The notes beneath the pieces were generated by a model. It had not been told where the DNA came from. It made no database searches and saw only the letters and a program-made list of their open reading frames with translations. A DNA stretch of 42,124 nucleotides from JBNKHG01 sp050290225 (lineage in GTDB: Bacteria; Pseudomonadota; Gammaproteobacteria; Pseudomonadales; Cellvibrionaceae): the NCBI GenBank assembly GCA_050290225.1, contig JBNKHG010000031.1:1-42124 (forward strand), given 5' to 3'. The position numbers and the translations under genes were made by a program. Positions 7,344-15,987 of the stretch are shown piece by piece (within the stretch, counting starts at the first letter, position 1; each line of letters starts with the position of its first letter).

Positions 7344-7401
7344 GAGCGCACAGATTGTCCGTTCGGTTTTTCATTGCTGTAATTGAGCTTGAATCGCAAG
7401 A

Positions 7402-9123
7402 ATGATTGTCCCTGGTCTGCCCGGTTTTCTGTTGTTTTATCTGAGCGCGCTGCTGATCGCTTGCTTGCCCGGTTCTCGTTGGCGACGATTGCGGGAACTA
7501 TTATTACTGCTCACTCCGATCGCTAGCGGTCTGTGTCTGGTAAACCTGGAAGTGGACACAGAACTGAGGTTGCGGCTGATGGACTTGTCGCTGTCGCCGT
7601 TTCGCGCCGATCGCCTGGCTCTGCTGTTTGCCTACCTGTTTCACCTTGCCGCTTTCATCGGATTGGTTTTTGCGTTGCATCAGCGGCATCGTTGGCAACA
7701 AGTAGCGGCGCTGCTTTATATCGCCAGTGCCTTGGGAGCGATATTCGCGGGGGATCTGGTGACCCTGTTCATGCATTGGGAAATGCTGGCCCTGACTTCG
7801 GTGTTTTTGATTTGGGCACGCGGGACCGAGCGGGCCATAGCTGCGGGTTGGCGCTATTTGTTGGTACAGGTATTTTCCGGGGTGCTGCTGTTAGCCGGTA
7901 GTCTGCTACTTTACGTTGAGAGTGGCTCGCTGCGATTTGAGTCAATGACATTGGAAGGTGTGGGCGCCTGGTTGCTATTTCTGGCGTTTGGTATCAAAGC
8001 GGGCTTTCCGTTGCTACACAGTTGGCTGGTAGACGCCTATCCTGAAGCCACACCCGTGGGAACTGTGTTGCTGTCGGCCTTTACCACCAAGGTGGCCATC
8101 TATGCCCTGGCCCGCGGTTTTGCGGGCACGGAAATGCTGGTCTACATCGGTGCGGTGATGACCTGTTTTCCGATATTCTACGCGGTTATCGAAAACGACC
8201 TGCGCCGGGTGCTGGCCTACAGTATGATCAACCAGTTGGGGTTTATGGTCTGCGGTATTGGTATCGGTACGGCGCTGGCGTTGAACGGCGCCGTGGCCCA
8301 CGCCTTTAACGATGTTATTTTCAAAGGGCTGCTGTTTATGGCCATGGGGGCGGTGCTCTATCGTACCGGAAAAATCAACGGCTCGGACCTGGGCGGCCTT
8401 TACAAGTCCATGCCGCAGACAGCGGGCCTGTGCATTGTCGGCGCTGCCTCGATTTCTGCCTTTCCCCTGTTTAGCGGCTTTGTCAGCAAGTCGATGATAG
8501 TGACCGCTCTGTTGCAGGAGTTTCGGGCTGGCCAGGATATCTATCAGTGGGTGTGGCTGGCGTTGTTGTTTGCTTCTGCAGGGGTGTTCCACCATGCCGG
8601 CATCAAGATTCCCTATTTTGCTTTTTACGCCCACGATGCGGGGATCCGCACCCGTGAGCCACCGTTGAACATGCGCCTGGCCATGGGGATGTCGGCAACC
8701 CTGTGTGTGTTGATCGGCTGTTTTCCCCAGTGGCTCTACGGACTGTTGCCCTGGGCGGTGGACTACCATCCGTACGATCTCACCCATGTGCTCTCGCAGT
8801 TGCAGCTACTCTGTTTCGCTGCCCTTGCTTTCACCTGGTTGAATCTTGCAGGTCTCTACCCGCCGGAATTGCGTTCCACCAATCTTGACGTGGACTGGCT
8901 GTATCGCCGCTGGATACCCAAAAACCTGGGCCGTTGTGAGCACAGCTTGGTGCCCTGGTGGCATCGGCTGTTGCATTGGGGGCGTTGCCGGTTGCTGAAA
9001 CTGGTAGCCATCGGCGAGAGACGCTATGGCCTGGAGCGGGTGTTGGCCCCCAAGCCCACCTCGGATATGTTGCTTTGGGTGGTTCTATTGGTGATGCTGT
9101 TTGTCGTGTTGTCTAATATTTGA
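7402..9123 (+). CDS. Third proton-conducting antiporter-type subunit (NuoL/M-like, MrpA N-terminal-domain-like)
   Basis: A 573-residue NuoL/M/N-family protein. Conserved positions are Glu127 (GDLVTLFMHWEMLALTSVF), Lys199 (FGIKAGFPLLHSWLVDAYPE) and Lys230 (LSAFTTKVAIYALARG), with a later histidine helix (NGAVAHAFNDVIFKGLLFMA). After the 14-helix core a ~90-residue extension contains an amphipathic, Arg/Trp-rich stretch and a final membrane helix (LLWVVLLVMLFVVLSNI). This recalls the lateral extensions of the distal antiporter subunit in complex I and MrpA. It starts at ATG 7402, 58 bp after the small protein, and closes the operon. Its position and extension suggest the distal, MrpA-like pump subunit. 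Confidence 0.87.
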   Translation: MIVPGLPGFLLFYLSALLIACLPGSRWRRLRELLLLLTPIASGLCLVNLEVDTELRLRLMDLSLSPFRADRLALLFAYLFHLAAFIGLVFALHQRHRWQQVAALLYIASALGAIFAGDLVTLFMHWEMLALTSVFLIWARGTERAIAAGWRYLLVQVFSGVLLLAGSLLLYVESGSLRFESMTLEGVGAWLLFLAFGIKAGFPLLHSWLVDAYPEATPVGTVLLSAFTTKVAIYALARGFAGTEMLVYIGAVMTCFPIFYAVIENDLRRVLAYSMINQLGFMVCGIGIGTALALNGAVAHAFNDVIFKGLLFMAMGAVLYRTGKINGSDLGGLYKSMPQTAGLCIVGAASISAFPLFSGFVSKSMIVTALLQEFRAGQDIYQWVWLALLFASAGVFHHAGIKIPYFAFYAHDAGIRTREPPLNMRLAMGMSATLCVLIGCFPQWLYGLLPWAVDYHPYDLTHVLSQLQLLCFAALAFTWLNLAGLYPPELRSTNLDVDWLYRRWIPKNLGRCEHSLVPWWHRLLHWGRCRLLKLVAIGERRYGLERVLAPKPTSDMLLWVVLLVMLFVVLSNI

Positions 9124-9195
9124 ACGAAAGTGTGCGGGTACCGCGAATTCTTCCCATATTCCCTATGAATGTTGCGGCTTTTGGAGGCGGGTGAG

Positions 9196-9224
9196 TTCAC
9201 CCTGCCGAGGATTGCCGCTATAAT
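9196..9224 (+). promoter_or_regulatory. Sigma-70 promoter of the cytochrome c5 gene
   Basis: TTCACC (9196-9201) and a perfect TATAAT (9219-9224) are 17 bp apart, about 70 bp before the chosen cytochrome start. It indicates that the cytochrome is transcribed separately from the antiporter operon. Confidence 0.6.
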
Positions 9225-9295
9225 GCGCCGGCCGGCCGCGGGCCCCCAGTGAGGGCGGGAGCGGACCGATGGGAAAAGACAATGAGGAACACTCC

Positions 9296-9730
9296 GTGAA
9301 GAACACCGTGAACAATATCATTCGCCTGGCGACTGCGGCGGGCCTGGGCTTGGTTATATCCGTTGCCAGTTTTGCGGCATCCGACCTGATCGAAGACATG
9401 AACGAGCGTCTCAAGCCGGTTGGTGAAGTTTGTATGGCCGGTGATGACTGTGCGGCGGCACCCGTAGCCGAGGCGGCCAGCAGCGGTCCCCGCAGCGGTG
9501 AAGAAGTGTACACCACCAAGTGCTCTGCCTGTCATGGCACGGGCGCGGCGGGCGCGCCCAAGTACGGCAGTGCCGACGACTGGGGACCGCGCGCGAGTCA
9601 GGGGCTGGATACCCTCTACACGAATGCCCTGAACGGTTTTAAAGGTATGCCGGCCAAAGGCCTGTGTATGGATTGCTCTGAAGACGAAGTGAAGGCTGCG
9701 GTTGAATATATGGTAAACGGCAGCAAATAA
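9296..9730 (+). CDS. Periplasmic cytochrome c5 family protein
   Basis: A monoheme c-type cytochrome that carries electrons in the periplasm, most likely toward terminal oxidases. With the GTG start at 9296 (GAGGAA 6 bp upstream) the N-terminus is a clean signal peptide (basic KNTVNNIIR, then a hydrophobic stretch ending near VASFA). The upstream ATG at 9269 would add a charged extension before it. The heme motif is CSACH, the distal methionine lies in GFKGMPAKG, and the paired cysteines of c5 cytochromes (GLCMDC) follow. The VGEVCMAGDDCA segment before the heme domain is also typical. It is followed by a strong terminator and faces rep. Confidence 0.88.
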   Translation: MKNTVNNIIRLATAAGLGLVISVASFAASDLIEDMNERLKPVGEVCMAGDDCAAAPVAEAASSGPRSGEEVYTTKCSACHGTGAAGAPKYGSADDWGPRASQGLDTLYTNALNGFKGMPAKGLCMDCSEDEVKAAVEYMVNGSK

Positions 9731-9750
9731 CGCGACCGTCCCGCAGTTAC

Positions 9751-9779
9751 AAAAAAGGCCGCGAAAAGCGGCCTTTTTT
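9751..9779. terminator. Bidirectional intrinsic terminator between cytochrome c5 and rep
   Basis: The hairpin GGCCGC-GAAAA-GCGGCC is flanked by A6 on the left and T6 on the right, so it can terminate transcription from both converging genes. Confidence 0.9.
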
Positions 9780-9802
9780 CTTTCAGTATCTGTCAGTCCC
9801 CG

Positions 9803-11842
9803 TTAATCGAACATCCCCAGCAGGCTGGTCAGGGTTTCCTCCCCCTTGGCCTTGTTGATGGCGCGGTCACTCTCGGCAAAGCCCTCCAGCTCAATATCCT
9901 CTTCAGGCAGTTCTTCCAGAAAGCGGCTGGGTGCGGTTTCCCAGACCTCGCCAAACTGTTTGCGCTTGCCCGCCAGGGTCATGGTCAGGGTACGCTTGGC
10001 GCGAGTGATCCCCACATAGGCCAGGCGGCGTTCCTCCTCGATATTGTCTTCCTCGATACTGACCCGGTGAGGCAGCAGGTCCTCTTCCATACCCACCATA
10101 AAGACATGGGGGTATTCCAGGCCCTTGGAAGCATGCAGGGTCATCAACTGCACCTGGTCCATTTCCTGATCCGCCTCTTCCTGACGCTCCATCATGTCCC
10201 TCAGAATCAGTTTGGTGATGGCATCTTCCAGAGTCAGCTCTTCGCCATCGCCGCCCCTTTCAACATCAAGGGCACGGTCAAACATGCCCTTGATATTGTC
10301 GATCAGGTACCAGACGTTCTCCATGCGCTTTTCCGCCACCTTGGGGCTGCTGGCGTTTTGGTGCAACCAGCCTTCGTAATCGATATCCTCAATCATTTCG
10401 CGTACGGCGCCAATGGGATTATTGCCCCGTGTCAGTTCCCCGATGTGGTTGAGCCAGTGGGTGAAACGCTGGATTCGTTCAAGGCTTTTCTTGGGGATAT
10501 GGCTCTGAATGCCAAATTCCTGGGCGGCTGCATAGAGGGGAATCTCCCGCTCCTTGGCATAGCGACCCAGCGCCTCCAGCGTGCCGGTACCGATCTGGCG
10601 CCGGGGGGTATTAATTACCCGTAAGAAGGCGTTGTCATCGTCCGGATTCACCACCAGTCGGAGGTAGGCCATGATGTCCTTGACCTCGGCGCGGGCGAAA
10701 AAGGAGGTGCCGCCGCTGATGGTGTAGGGAATCTGGTGCTGTTGCAGTTTGATTTCCAGCAGTCTGGACTGGTGATTGCCGCGATAGAGAATAGCGAAGT
10801 CGTGGAAACGGATCTGGCGTTTCATGCGCTGATGCAGGATCTCGGTAGCCACCCGTTCGGCTTCAGCCTCTTCGTTGGCACAGCGGATGATGCGAATGGT
10901 TTCCCCAAGCCCCATTTCACTCCACAGCGCCTTGTCGAACTCGTGGGGGTTGTGGGCGATCAGGTGGTTGGCGGTACGCAGGATGCGGCTGGTGGATCGG
11001 TAGTTCTGTTCCAGCTTGATCAGACGCAGGTTGGGGAAGTCGACTTTCAGTTGCGCCAGATTTTCGGGGCGGGCACCGCGCCAGGCGTAGATGGACTGGT
11101 CATCGTCCCCCACCACTGTCAGGGCGCCGCGGGCGCCAATCAGCTGTTTCACCAGCAGGTACTGGCTGGAGTTGGTGTCCTGGTATTCGTCCACCAGCAG
11201 GTAGCGGATCTTTCGTTGCCAGCGTTCCAGCACATCCGGATGGGTTTCAAACAGTTCCACAGGAGTCAGGATAAGGTCGTCGAAATCGACCGCATTATAG
11301 GCCCTCAGTGCCTGGTTGTAGCGCTTGTAGATCCGGGCTACCAACTCTTCGCCGGGGCTCTGGGCCAGGCTGATTGCTGACTCTGGGGGAACAAGGTCGT
11401 TCTTCCAGTTGGAAATCTGGTGCTGGACGTTGTCGAGCAGGTCGCTGTCGAGTTCATTATCTTTCAGCATCAGTTCCTTCAACAGCGACCTGGCATCGTC
11501 GGCGTCGAAGATGGAAAAACCGGGCTTGAACCCCAGGGTTTTGTACTCGCGGCGGATAATATTCAGCCCCAGATTGTGAAAAGTGGAGACCGTCAAACCC
11601 TTACTGTTGCCGCGGGCCTTGCCCTTGAGCAATCCGGTTACCCTTTCTTTCATCTCCCGTGCGGCTTTGTTGGTGAAAGTCAGGGCGGCGATATTGCGGG
11701 CCTTGTAGCCACACTCCTCGATCAGGTAGGCAATTTTGCGGGTAATCACACTGGTCTTGCCGGACCCGGCTCCCGCCAACACCAGGCAGGGACCGTCGAT
11801 ATAGTGCACGGCTTCGTGTTGTCGTGGATTCAGTTGCGCCAA
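9803..11842 (-). CDS. rep: ATP-dependent DNA helicase Rep (superfamily 1A)
   Basis: A 679-residue 3'-5' helicase close to the length of E. coli Rep (673). It helps the replisome past protein roadblocks and acts in restart. The SF1A motifs are all visible in order: Walker A LAGAGSGKT (residues ~21-29), TFTNKAAREM, DEYQDTN, GDDDQSIYAWRG, QNYRS, LMTLHASKGLEYPHV, and YVGITRAKR near residue 615. The start seems to be TTG, at LNPRQHEAV as in other Rep proteins, with AAAGGTAA upstream; no ATG fits. It is monocistronic and convergent with the cytochrome gene. Confidence 0.93.
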   Translation of the reverse strand: MAQLNPRQHEAVHYIDGPCLVLAGAGSGKTSVITRKIAYLIEECGYKARNIAALTFTNKAAREMKERVTGLLKGKARGNSKGLTVSTFHNLGLNIIRREYKTLGFKPGFSIFDADDARSLLKELMLKDNELDSDLLDNVQHQISNWKNDLVPPESAISLAQSPGEELVARIYKRYNQALRAYNAVDFDDLILTPVELFETHPDVLERWQRKIRYLLVDEYQDTNSSQYLLVKQLIGARGALTVVGDDDQSIYAWRGARPENLAQLKVDFPNLRLIKLEQNYRSTSRILRTANHLIAHNPHEFDKALWSEMGLGETIRIIRCANEEAEAERVATEILHQRMKRQIRFHDFAILYRGNHQSRLLEIKLQQHQIPYTISGGTSFFARAEVKDIMAYLRLVVNPDDDNAFLRVINTPRRQIGTGTLEALGRYAKEREIPLYAAAQEFGIQSHIPKKSLERIQRFTHWLNHIGELTRGNNPIGAVREMIEDIDYEGWLHQNASSPKVAEKRMENVWYLIDNIKGMFDRALDVERGGDGEELTLEDAITKLILRDMMERQEEADQEMDQVQLMTLHASKGLEYPHVFMVGMEEDLLPHRVSIEEDNIEEERRLAYVGITRAKRTLTMTLAGKRKQFGEVWETAPSRFLEELPEEDIELEGFAESDRAINKAKGEETLTSLLGMFD

Positions 11843-12139
11843 GGGGGGTTACCTTTAGGTCGGGGCGGGCGGGTCTGGCCGGGCATTTTAGCAACCCGCC
11901 GCATAGGGGCAATACGGGAAGGGAAATAAAGTGAGCTCATTTCATGATGGCGTCTGATTCAACGTTATATATAGCGAAACAGATCAAAAAAGTGGAATAT
12001 TAATCATTTGGTTATATTGATGAGAGAGGTGTTTTATCTCTCCAATGGGTGGTGTAGAGTCATCCTTCTCCAGCTTGAAACACTATGACAATCATTCGCC
12101 CGACAGGAAGTCCCAAATCCCCACAGTGGGATTTTCACC

Positions 12140-13852
12140 ATGGATACAACGACAAGAATACTGCTGATCGATGAAGCCCATTCCGAGTATCTGGTGATTG
12201 GAAACCTGCTCGCGCAGGTACACCACACGGATTACGAGCTTACCTGGTGTGAAGGGGGAAGCTCGGCCTTGGAGGAGGTGCTTTCCGACAATTACGATGT
12301 GGTGCTGTTCGATTACTACTGTGGAGACACCAGTGGTCGTGATCTGCTGACGGCGGCCCAGAGCCAGGGTTGCAGGATTCCCATTCTGGTAATGACCGAT
12401 GAAATGGAAGCAGAGGTGGATCGCACCGCCATTCGTGCTGGAGCATCTGACTACCTGATCCGGGGCCGTATCGATAGCCAGCTGCTGGAGCGCACCATCC
12501 GCTATGCCATAGAGCGCAAGGAAGCAGAGATTAAACTGACCCGTCTGGCCCATTACGATCAGCTGACCAATATCCCCAACCGAATTCTGTTTCGTGATCG
12601 ACTTGAGCACGCCATCCAGAAAGCCGATCGTGATGCTTTGCCGTTTACCCTGATGTATCTGGATATGGATGGTTTCAAGCAGGTCAATGACAACTATGGC
12701 CACGATGCCGGCGACGCTCTGATCCGTGCTTTTGCCGATCGACTTCGCTGCTGCATGCGACGCTGCGATTCCGTGGCCCGCATCGGTGGGGATGAATTTA
12801 CCCTGTTGCTGGAGCAGACAGAATCCACCGCTGACATCGCCCATATTGCCGAGAAAGTGTTAGCCACCGTAGCCCGCCCCTACCAAATTGGTCGCCACGA
12901 GGTGATGGTGGGTTGCAGTATGGGCATCGTCGTCTATCCCCAAACCATGGGCGATGCCGATAGCCTGCAAAAAAAAGCCGATATGGCTATGTACCAGGCC
13001 AAACAAAAGGATGGCAGCAGTTATCGCTTTTTTACCGAAGCCATGCATCGGGAGGCCGAGCAACAACTGCAATTGGAGTCGGAGCTGCGCCAAGCCCTCT
13101 GCCGCAATGAGTTTACCCTCTATTACCAACCTCGGGTGGATTTGTACAGCGGCGATATTGTCGGTATCGAGGCCCTGTTGCGCTGGGATCACCCGGATCG
13201 GGGCACCATCAAACCGTCGGAATTCCTGGCCACGACTGAGGATATCGGACTGATTGCGCCATTGGGCTACTGGGTGATTCACCGTGCTTGCCTGGATCTG
13301 AAGCTGATGCACCAGGCTGGTCTCCCGCCCCTTGCGATGTCCCTCAACTTGTCATTGCGCCAGTTTAGCGATGACAAACTGGTGACCAAGGTAAGCGCTA
13401 TTTTTGAGGATAATGGTATTCGTGGTGATGAACTGGAATTTGAAATCAGTGAATCTGCGGTAATGGAAAATATGGGATCGGTAAAGCAGCCGATGGAGCA
13501 GTTGTCACAACTGGGGGTGCGCTTTACCCTGGATGATTTTGGCACGGCTTCGACTTCCTTTATGCAACTGCAAAGCCTGCCGATAGATCAGCTCAAAATA
13601 GACCGCCAGTTTGTCGCCAGGCTGAGGGGGCGATCGGGCGTGCAAGAACGAGAGCAAAAGCTGGTTGCGGCGATGATAAACCTGGCCCACAACCTGGATA
13701 AAAGGGTTATCGCCGAAGGCGTGGAATCCGAAGAGCAATTGCAGCTGTTGCGCCAGTTTGGCTGCGACCAGGCCCAAGGTTATTTTCTGGGGCAGCCACT
13801 GACTTTTACCGATCTCTGCCGGGAACTTCAGGCGGAGGAAGTCACAATTTAA
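12140..13852 (+). CDS. Response regulator with GGDEF and EAL domains (c-di-GMP turnover)
   Basis: A 570-residue protein with REC (residues ~1-125), GGDEF (~140-300) and EAL (~320-565) domains. REC has Asp11/Glu12 and the phospho-acceptor Asp58 (VVLFDYY), but the usual conserved lysine near the end appears as Arg in DYLIRG. The cyclase motif RIGGDEF is intact, and an RxxD inhibitory site (RRCD) stands five residues before it. The phosphodiesterase side keeps EALLRW, NLSLRQFS, DDFGT, KIDRQF and AEGVES. Both activities are therefore possible; the net direction cannot be read. No kinase gene is adjacent. The ATG at 12140 has a weak ribosome site. The stop overlaps that of the convergent comM. Confidence 0.9.
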   Translation: MDTTTRILLIDEAHSEYLVIGNLLAQVHHTDYELTWCEGGSSALEEVLSDNYDVVLFDYYCGDTSGRDLLTAAQSQGCRIPILVMTDEMEAEVDRTAIRAGASDYLIRGRIDSQLLERTIRYAIERKEAEIKLTRLAHYDQLTNIPNRILFRDRLEHAIQKADRDALPFTLMYLDMDGFKQVNDNYGHDAGDALIRAFADRLRCCMRRCDSVARIGGDEFTLLLEQTESTADIAHIAEKVLATVARPYQIGRHEVMVGCSMGIVVYPQTMGDADSLQKKADMAMYQAKQKDGSSYRFFTEAMHREAEQQLQLESELRQALCRNEFTLYYQPRVDLYSGDIVGIEALLRWDHPDRGTIKPSEFLATTEDIGLIAPLGYWVIHRACLDLKLMHQAGLPPLAMSLNLSLRQFSDDKLVTKVSAIFEDNGIRGDELEFEISESAVMENMGSVKQPMEQLSQLGVRFTLDDFGTASTSFMQLQSLPIDQLKIDRQFVARLRGRSGVQEREQKLVAAMINLAHNLDKRVIAEGVESEEQLQLLRQFGCDQAQGYFLGQPLTFTDLCRELQAEEVTI

Positions 13853-15369
13853 AAACCGGGATTGGGTTCCCGGTCCAGACCGCGGTAGCCCAGCGCTTCG
13901 GTCAGGTGGCGATCCTCCAGCCGTGTCTGTGCTTCCATATCCGCCAGGGTACGCGCCACTTTCAAAACCCTGTGCAGCGCCCGGGCCGAAAGTCCCAGTT
14001 TTTCCATTGCCTGATCCAACAGCTTGACCTGTGTTGTCGATAGCTCGCAGTGGATCTCCAACTCCCGAGAACTCAATGCCGCATTGACCTTGCCCTGGCG
14101 TCGGATCTGACGGGTGTGAGTGTCGCTTACCCGGGCCTGGATCTGTGCCGAGCCGTCGCTTGGCTGCTGTGTGTTTGGTGAGTGATGCAGGGCGCCTCGG
14201 GGTAGGGCATTGACCGGGATCTGAAGGTCGATGCGATCCAATAAAGGACCGGAGATCCTGTCCCTGTAACGACGTATCTGGTCGGGGCTGCAACGGCAAC
14301 GACCGTCGCGGTCGCCGTAGTGGCCACAGGGGCAAGGATTCATGGCGGCCACCAGTTGGAAATCGGCGGGGAAGCGAGTTTGAGCCCGGGCCCGGGAAAT
14401 GCGGATCTCACCGCTCTCGAGGGGTTCTCGCAGAACTTCCAGCACATGGCGCTGAAATTCGGGCAGTTCATCCAGAAACAACACTCCCCGGTGTGCCAGT
14501 GAGATTTCTCCCGGCCTGGGGTTGGCACCTCCGCCGACCAGAGCCACCCCCGAGGTTGTGTGGTGCGGGGCGCGGAAGGGCCTCCGGCGCCAGTCTTGGG
14601 GTGACTGTGGCCCAGCGATGGACTGGATGGCGGCCACCTCCAGCATCTGCTTCGAACTCAACGGTGGCAGGATACCCGGAAGACGACTGGCGAGCATCGT
14701 CTTGCCAGTTCCCGGGGGGCCATAGAACAGCAGGTTGTGGCCGCCGCTAGCGGCAATCTCAAGAGCGCGCTTGGCCTGGGGCTGACCTTTTACATCGGCC
14801 AGGTCAAGCGGGTCAGGCGCCGGCTCGCTATCCGGGCATACAGCCCTGGACAGGGGTTCCCGTCCGTGCAGGTGAGCGCAGACGGAGAGCAAATTGGGGG
14901 CGGCGTGCACTACAGTGCTGTTACAGAGCGCTGCGTCGCCGGCACTGGTGGCGGAGACCACCATGCCGCGATCGCAGCTACCACAGGCCAGAGCAGCGGG
15001 CAGGGCACCGGAAATAGGGCGCAATTCACCTGACAAGGCCAGCTCTCCAAGAAACTCCAATTGTTCTAGCGGTTGCCGCGGTACCTGGTCAGAGGCGGCC
15101 AGGATGCCGATGGCAATAGGCAGGTCGTAGCGGCCGCCATCCTTGGGCAAATCCGCTGGCGCCAGGTTGATGGTAATGCGGCGCGCGGGAAATTCGAAAT
15201 GGCTGTTGATCAGGGCGCTGCGTACCCGGTCTTTGGATTCCTTAACCGCGGTTTCCGGCAAGCCGACGATGCTGAGACCAGGAAGGCCGTTGGAAAGATG
15301 CACTTCTACGGTAACCTGTGGGGCATCGAGACCGAGTTTGGCGCGAGAATAGACTACGGCTAGTGACAT
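13849..15369 (-). CDS. comM: ComM/YifB-family magnesium-chelatase-like AAA+ helicase
   Basis: A 506-residue protein of the YifB/ComM family. ComM helicases promote branch migration during natural transformation, but most carriers are not known to be competent. The N-terminal Lon-protease-like fold comes first (residues 1-~170, with GLPETAVKESKDRVRSA). The AAA+ core follows with Walker A YGPPGTGKTMLASRLPG, Walker B LFLDELPEF and the PFRAPHHT motif, then a zinc-type cluster (NPCPCGHYGDRDGRCRC) and the C-terminal helical domain with RALHRVLKVARTLAD. ATG 15369 has AAGGAAC upstream. It is convergent with, and overlaps by four bases, the c-di-GMP gene. Confidence 0.93.
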   Translation of the reverse strand: MSLAVVYSRAKLGLDAPQVTVEVHLSNGLPGLSIVGLPETAVKESKDRVRSALINSHFEFPARRITINLAPADLPKDGGRYDLPIAIGILAASDQVPRQPLEQLEFLGELALSGELRPISGALPAALACGSCDRGMVVSATSAGDAALCNSTVVHAAPNLLSVCAHLHGREPLSRAVCPDSEPAPDPLDLADVKGQPQAKRALEIAASGGHNLLFYGPPGTGKTMLASRLPGILPPLSSKQMLEVAAIQSIAGPQSPQDWRRRPFRAPHHTTSGVALVGGGANPRPGEISLAHRGVLFLDELPEFQRHVLEVLREPLESGEIRISRARAQTRFPADFQLVAAMNPCPCGHYGDRDGRCRCSPDQIRRYRDRISGPLLDRIDLQIPVNALPRGALHHSPNTQQPSDGSAQIQARVSDTHTRQIRRQGKVNAALSSRELEIHCELSTTQVKLLDQAMEKLGLSARALHRVLKVARTLADMEAQTRLEDRHLTEALGYRGLDREPNPGF

Positions 15370-15480
15370 GAGCGTTCCTTGCTACGGGTGAGAGAAAATC
15401 CGTTTCCAGTTTGTCATGACTTTAACCGACCACTTCTCTAGGAGGCAAGGGTTTGGCGTCAGTTTGAGTGAGCTCTGTTT

Positions 15481-15717
15481 CTAACCGTCCAGTTGCTGTT
15501 GCAATTCCACGAGCTGGCGTTCCATGGCCTCAAGTTTTTCCCGGGTGCGCTGGAGCACCGCTGACTGGGCATCGAACTCTTCCCGACTGACCAGGTTCAG
15601 CTTGCTAAGCGCTGACTGCAACACCGCATACAGCTGCTTCTGGGGTAATGCCCCCGGCTGGTGCGCAAAAGCTTTGCTAAGTTCCTCGAAAATCTGCCGC
15701 GGGATATCAGAGAGCAT
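15481..15717 (-). CDS. ubiK: Ubiquinone biosynthesis accessory factor UbiK (YqiC family)
   Basis: A 78-residue protein when started at ATG 15717 (MLSDIPRQIFEELSKAF). A longer frame to 15771 is possible, but the extra residues do not resemble the family. The C-terminal half is a coiled coil (SREEFDAQSAVLQRTREKLEAM then ERQLVELQQQL), as in UbiK/YqiC, a trimeric membrane-associated factor that works with UbiJ in aerobic ubiquinone synthesis. The spacing (111 bp) from comM, which has its own ribosome site, allows co-transcription. Confidence 0.9.
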   Translation of the reverse strand: MLSDIPRQIFEELSKAFAHQPGALPQKQLYAVLQSALSKLNLVSREEFDAQSAVLQRTREKLEAMERQLVELQQQLDG

Positions 15718-15850
15718 AAGGTTTATTCCAAAAGCGAAGGTTTGGGAGGGGATGGGCGCTGATTCTATCAAGTTTTAGGGCCGTAGGGGGGGCGAAAATC
15801 TGTACATTGTAAACATTTCGGGGTGTTAGCGGGTTGATTGTTCGATAATG

Positions 15851-15887
15851 GTGCGCATGATTTTTGGTGCGCCCCATTATTGTGCGC
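15851..15887 (+). promoter_or_regulatory. Candidate NtrC enhancer: three GTGCGC repeats
   Basis: GTGCGC occurs at 15851, 15867 and 15882, at 15-16 bp spacing, with GC(G/C)C half-sites partly inverted to them. The segment GCCCCATTATTGTGC has the half-site spacing of NtrC sites (GCAC-N7-GTGC). The repeats lie about 100-140 bp before the predicted sigma-54 start site, the usual distance for NtrC enhancers. The match to the consensus is imperfect. Confidence 0.4.
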
Positions 15888-15962
15888 GGCAAAAATGTGA
15901 AGCGGTTCATTTATTCGCCGAAATTGTGGCTAACCCATTGATTTAGGGTATTTTTGTAAAAT

Positions 15963-15979
15963 TGGCCCGGTCTATGCTA
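15963..15979 (+). promoter_or_regulatory. Candidate sigma-54 promoter of the TIGR02001-glnK-amtB cluster
   Basis: TTGGCCCGGTCTATGCTA fits the sigma-54 pattern. The invariant GG (15964-15965) and GC (15976-15977) are exactly 10 bp apart, and TGGC and TGC are kept at -24 and -12. Ammonium transporter and PII genes are classic NtrC/sigma-54 targets. Confidence 0.55.
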
Positions 15980-15987
15980 CCTAACCT

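Noticed and set aside
8014..8787. A 257-codon open frame opposite the third antiporter subunit
   Set aside because: It is the complement of a well conserved membrane protein gene; the Gln/His-rich product is typical of antisense frames of such genes.
1339..9123. The antiporter operon as a complex I or hydrogenase-4 type respiratory complex
   Set aside because: NuoL/M-like subunits are present, but no quinone-binding NuoH-type, iron-sulfur or hydrogenase subunits exist; the small E, F and G subunits identify an Mrp-type antiporter.
12022..12042. GAGAGA/TCTCTC hairpin upstream of the REC-GGDEF-EAL gene as a terminator or riboswitch
   Set aside because: The stem is only six pairs with no T-run, and the 297-bp gap shows no GEMM-type c-di-GMP riboswitch features that I can recognise.
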